6,324 nucleotides of DNA from Candidatus Apopatocola equi (GTDB lineage: Bacteria > Bacillota > Clostridia > Oscillospirales > Oscillospiraceae): positions 1 to 6,324 of the forward strand of contig JAGHSH010000033.1 in NCBI GenBank assembly GCA_018065965.1, read 5' to 3'. This document shows, in pieces, positions 5,149 through 6,324 of this stretch. Every line of letters starts with the position of its first letter. The stretch's first letter is position 1. A program made the translations under genes and the position numbers. A model generated the notes under the pieces. That model searched no databases and had not been told where the DNA came from. It saw only the letters and a list, made by a program, of their open reading frames with translations.

Positions 5149-6324
5149 ATGGAAATGGGAGAGCGAAAAAGCGGCCTGTGTCTGCCCAATCGGATGATGC
5201 TTCGCCGCGCACTGTTCTTGCTGATCGTGTGCGGCATAGTTGCTTTTATCCTGTTGGGCGTTCGACTCTTTCAGCTGCAGGTGCTGGAGCATGAACGCTA
5301 TGAAAGCGCCGCTCTGGAGCAGCAGCTCCGCAGCACGGTGCTGAGCGCCCGCCGGGGCACCGTTACGGACCGCAGCGGCCATGTGCTGGCACTCTCCGCC
5401 ACGGCCTGGAGCATTTACCTCTGCCCGTCGGAATACCGGCGCTATGAGGAGGACGGGGAGCTGCCCGCCTCCGGCCTTTCGGAGATTCTGAACACCGATG
5501 CGGAAAAGATCCGCAGCCTCCTTGCGGATACGGGCAGCTGGTACAAAACGCTCGTGCGCCGTGCCGATCAGGAAACGGCTGAGGCGGTGCGCCGCTTCAA
5601 GAACGAGCATTCGCTCCACTGTATCAAAATCGAGACAGATAACAAACGTGTTTATCCCTATTCCTCTCTGGCTGCTCATGTGATCGGCTTCGTAGGAGCC
5701 GACAACACGGGCCTCTCCGGGGTGGAGTACAGCTATAATACCCTGCTTACCGGCCGGGACGGCAGCGTAAAGCGCCTGAAAAACTCTGCAGGCAGCGATA
5801 TGCTCTTTACCTCCTGGGAGCAGGTGAAGGAGGCCCAAAGCGGGGCCGAGCTGAAGCTGACGCTGGATGTGACGCTTCAGTATTATCTGGAGAAGCAGCT
5901 CCGGCAGGCCGTTGCGGACTATTCCATCGGCAACGGGGCGGCGGCCATCGCCATGAATCCAAAGACCGGGGCGATTCTGGCCATGGCTTCTCTGGGCAGC
6001 TTCGATCTGAATCACTATTCCCTTGTGCCCGAAGAGATCGCCGAGCTGGCGGCGCAATGCGAGAGCAGCGAGGCGGCGCAGTCTCTCCTGGATGAAGCCC
6101 GTCAGCGCCAATGGCGCAATAAAGCCGTGTCCGATACCTATGAGCCGGGCTCGACCTTCAAGATCCTCACGCTGGCCATGGCGCTGGAGGAGGGACTGGT
6201 CAGCGAAAACAGCAGTTTTTACTGCGGCGGCAGCATGAACGTGCCGGGGCGCGGCAAGCCCCTGAAATGCTGGAAGACCGCCGGACACGGCTCCCAGACG
6301 CTCACACAGGCGGCGCAGCATTCC
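5149..6324 (+). CDS. Class B penicillin-binding protein / peptidoglycan transpeptidase (FtsI or SpoVD type), 3' end outside the window
   Basis: The frame runs without a stop for 392 codons to the last base, so only the N-terminal half to two thirds is present. The protein cross-links peptidoglycan at the septum or spore cortex, anchored by one N-terminal membrane helix (about 20-40, RALFLLIVCGIVAFILLGVRL). The pedestal/dimerisation domain has the class B signature RGTVTDRSGHVLALS (69-83) and HVIGFVGADNTGLSGVEYSYN (about 177-197). The transpeptidase domain starts near 255 (NGAAAIAMNPKTGAILAMAS). The catalytic SxxK motif is Ser335-Thr-Phe-Lys338 in YEPGSTFK. FYCGGS and CWKTAGHGSQTL follow, and the window ends at the Ser expected to begin the SxN motif. 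The KTG motif and any PASTA domains, which would separate FtsI from SpoVD, are not visible. The ATG at 5149 has GGAGG (5136-5140) 8 nt upstream. The gene lies 45 nt after ftsL in the dcw operon. Confidence 0.95.
   Translation, partial: MEMGERKSGLCLPNRMMLRRALFLLIVCGIVAFILLGVRLFQLQVLEHERYESAALEQQLRSTVLSARRGTVTDRSGHVLALSATAWSIYLCPSEYRRYEEDGELPASGLSEILNTDAEKIRSLLADTGSWYKTLVRRADQETAEAVRRFKNEHSLHCIKIETDNKRVYPYSSLAAHVIGFVGADNTGLSGVEYSYNTLLTGRDGSVKRLKNSAGSDMLFTSWEQVKEAQSGAELKLTLDVTLQYYLEKQLRQAVADYSIGNGAAAIAMNPKTGAILAMASLGSFDLNHYSLVPEEIAELAAQCESSEAAQSLLDEARQRQWRNKAVSDTYEPGSTFKILTLAMALEEGLVSENSSFYCGGSMNVPGRGKPLKCWKTAGHGSQTLTQAAQHS

Noticed and set aside
5125..6321. Long minus-strand open frame opposite the PBP gene
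   Set aside because: The plus strand carries an uninterrupted class B PBP with conserved motifs, so the antisense frame is a by-product of codon bias.

Overview
The window looks like chromosomal core DNA from a Gram-positive Clostridia-type bacterium, most likely an Oscillospiraceae/Ruminococcaceae relative. This is inferred from the moderately high GC content, the strong AGGAGG-type ribosome binding sites, the dcw cluster order (mraZ-rsmH-ftsL-class B PBP), the four-cysteine C-terminus of RsmH, and protein wording typical of that group. All genes lie on the + strand. No mobile element, CRISPR array, tRNA or rRNA was seen.

Region 1 (1-1800) is a tightly packed housekeeping operon. It holds the 3' end of uvrC (nucleotide excision repair), rsmD (16S rRNA G966 methyltransferase) and coaD (coenzyme A synthesis). 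uvrC and rsmD overlap by 10 nt, and rsmD and coaD overlap by 4 nt (ATGA). The operon ends in a strong hairpin terminator with a perfect 12-bp stem. A sequence matching both consensus sigma-A hexamers, plus an extended -10, sits inside rsmD about 120 nt upstream of coaD and could give coaD its own transcript.

Region 2 (1801-3215) starts with a plausible promoter. It carries a soluble coiled-coil protein of unknown function with an acidic, Pro/Glu/Ala/Lys-rich tail, then a small flavodoxin-fold reductase with a four-cysteine motif. The 91-nt gap between them holds a weak terminator-like element and a GC-rich hairpin. The region closes with a strong intrinsic terminator (perfect 12-bp stem plus T-run).

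Region 3 (3216-6324) is the start of the division and cell wall (dcw) cluster. It has a good sigma-A promoter (TTGCAA-N17-TATAAT), direct AGTGG repeats 10 bp apart that look like MraZ boxes, and a leader of about 90 nt able to form two hairpins. The genes are mraZ (best start a TTG, not the upstream ATG), rsmH (16S rRNA C1402 N4-methyltransferase), an ftsL-like divisome gene, and a class B penicillin-binding protein (FtsI/SpoVD type). The PBP frame stays open to the right edge, where the window cuts it just after the first residue of its expected SxN motif.

I do not see a clearly novel biological system. The most interesting points are regulatory: the consensus promoter buried in rsmD, the structured mraZ leader, and the inverted repeat around the promoter of the coiled-coil gene. 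The coiled-coil protein is the only gene of truly unknown role.
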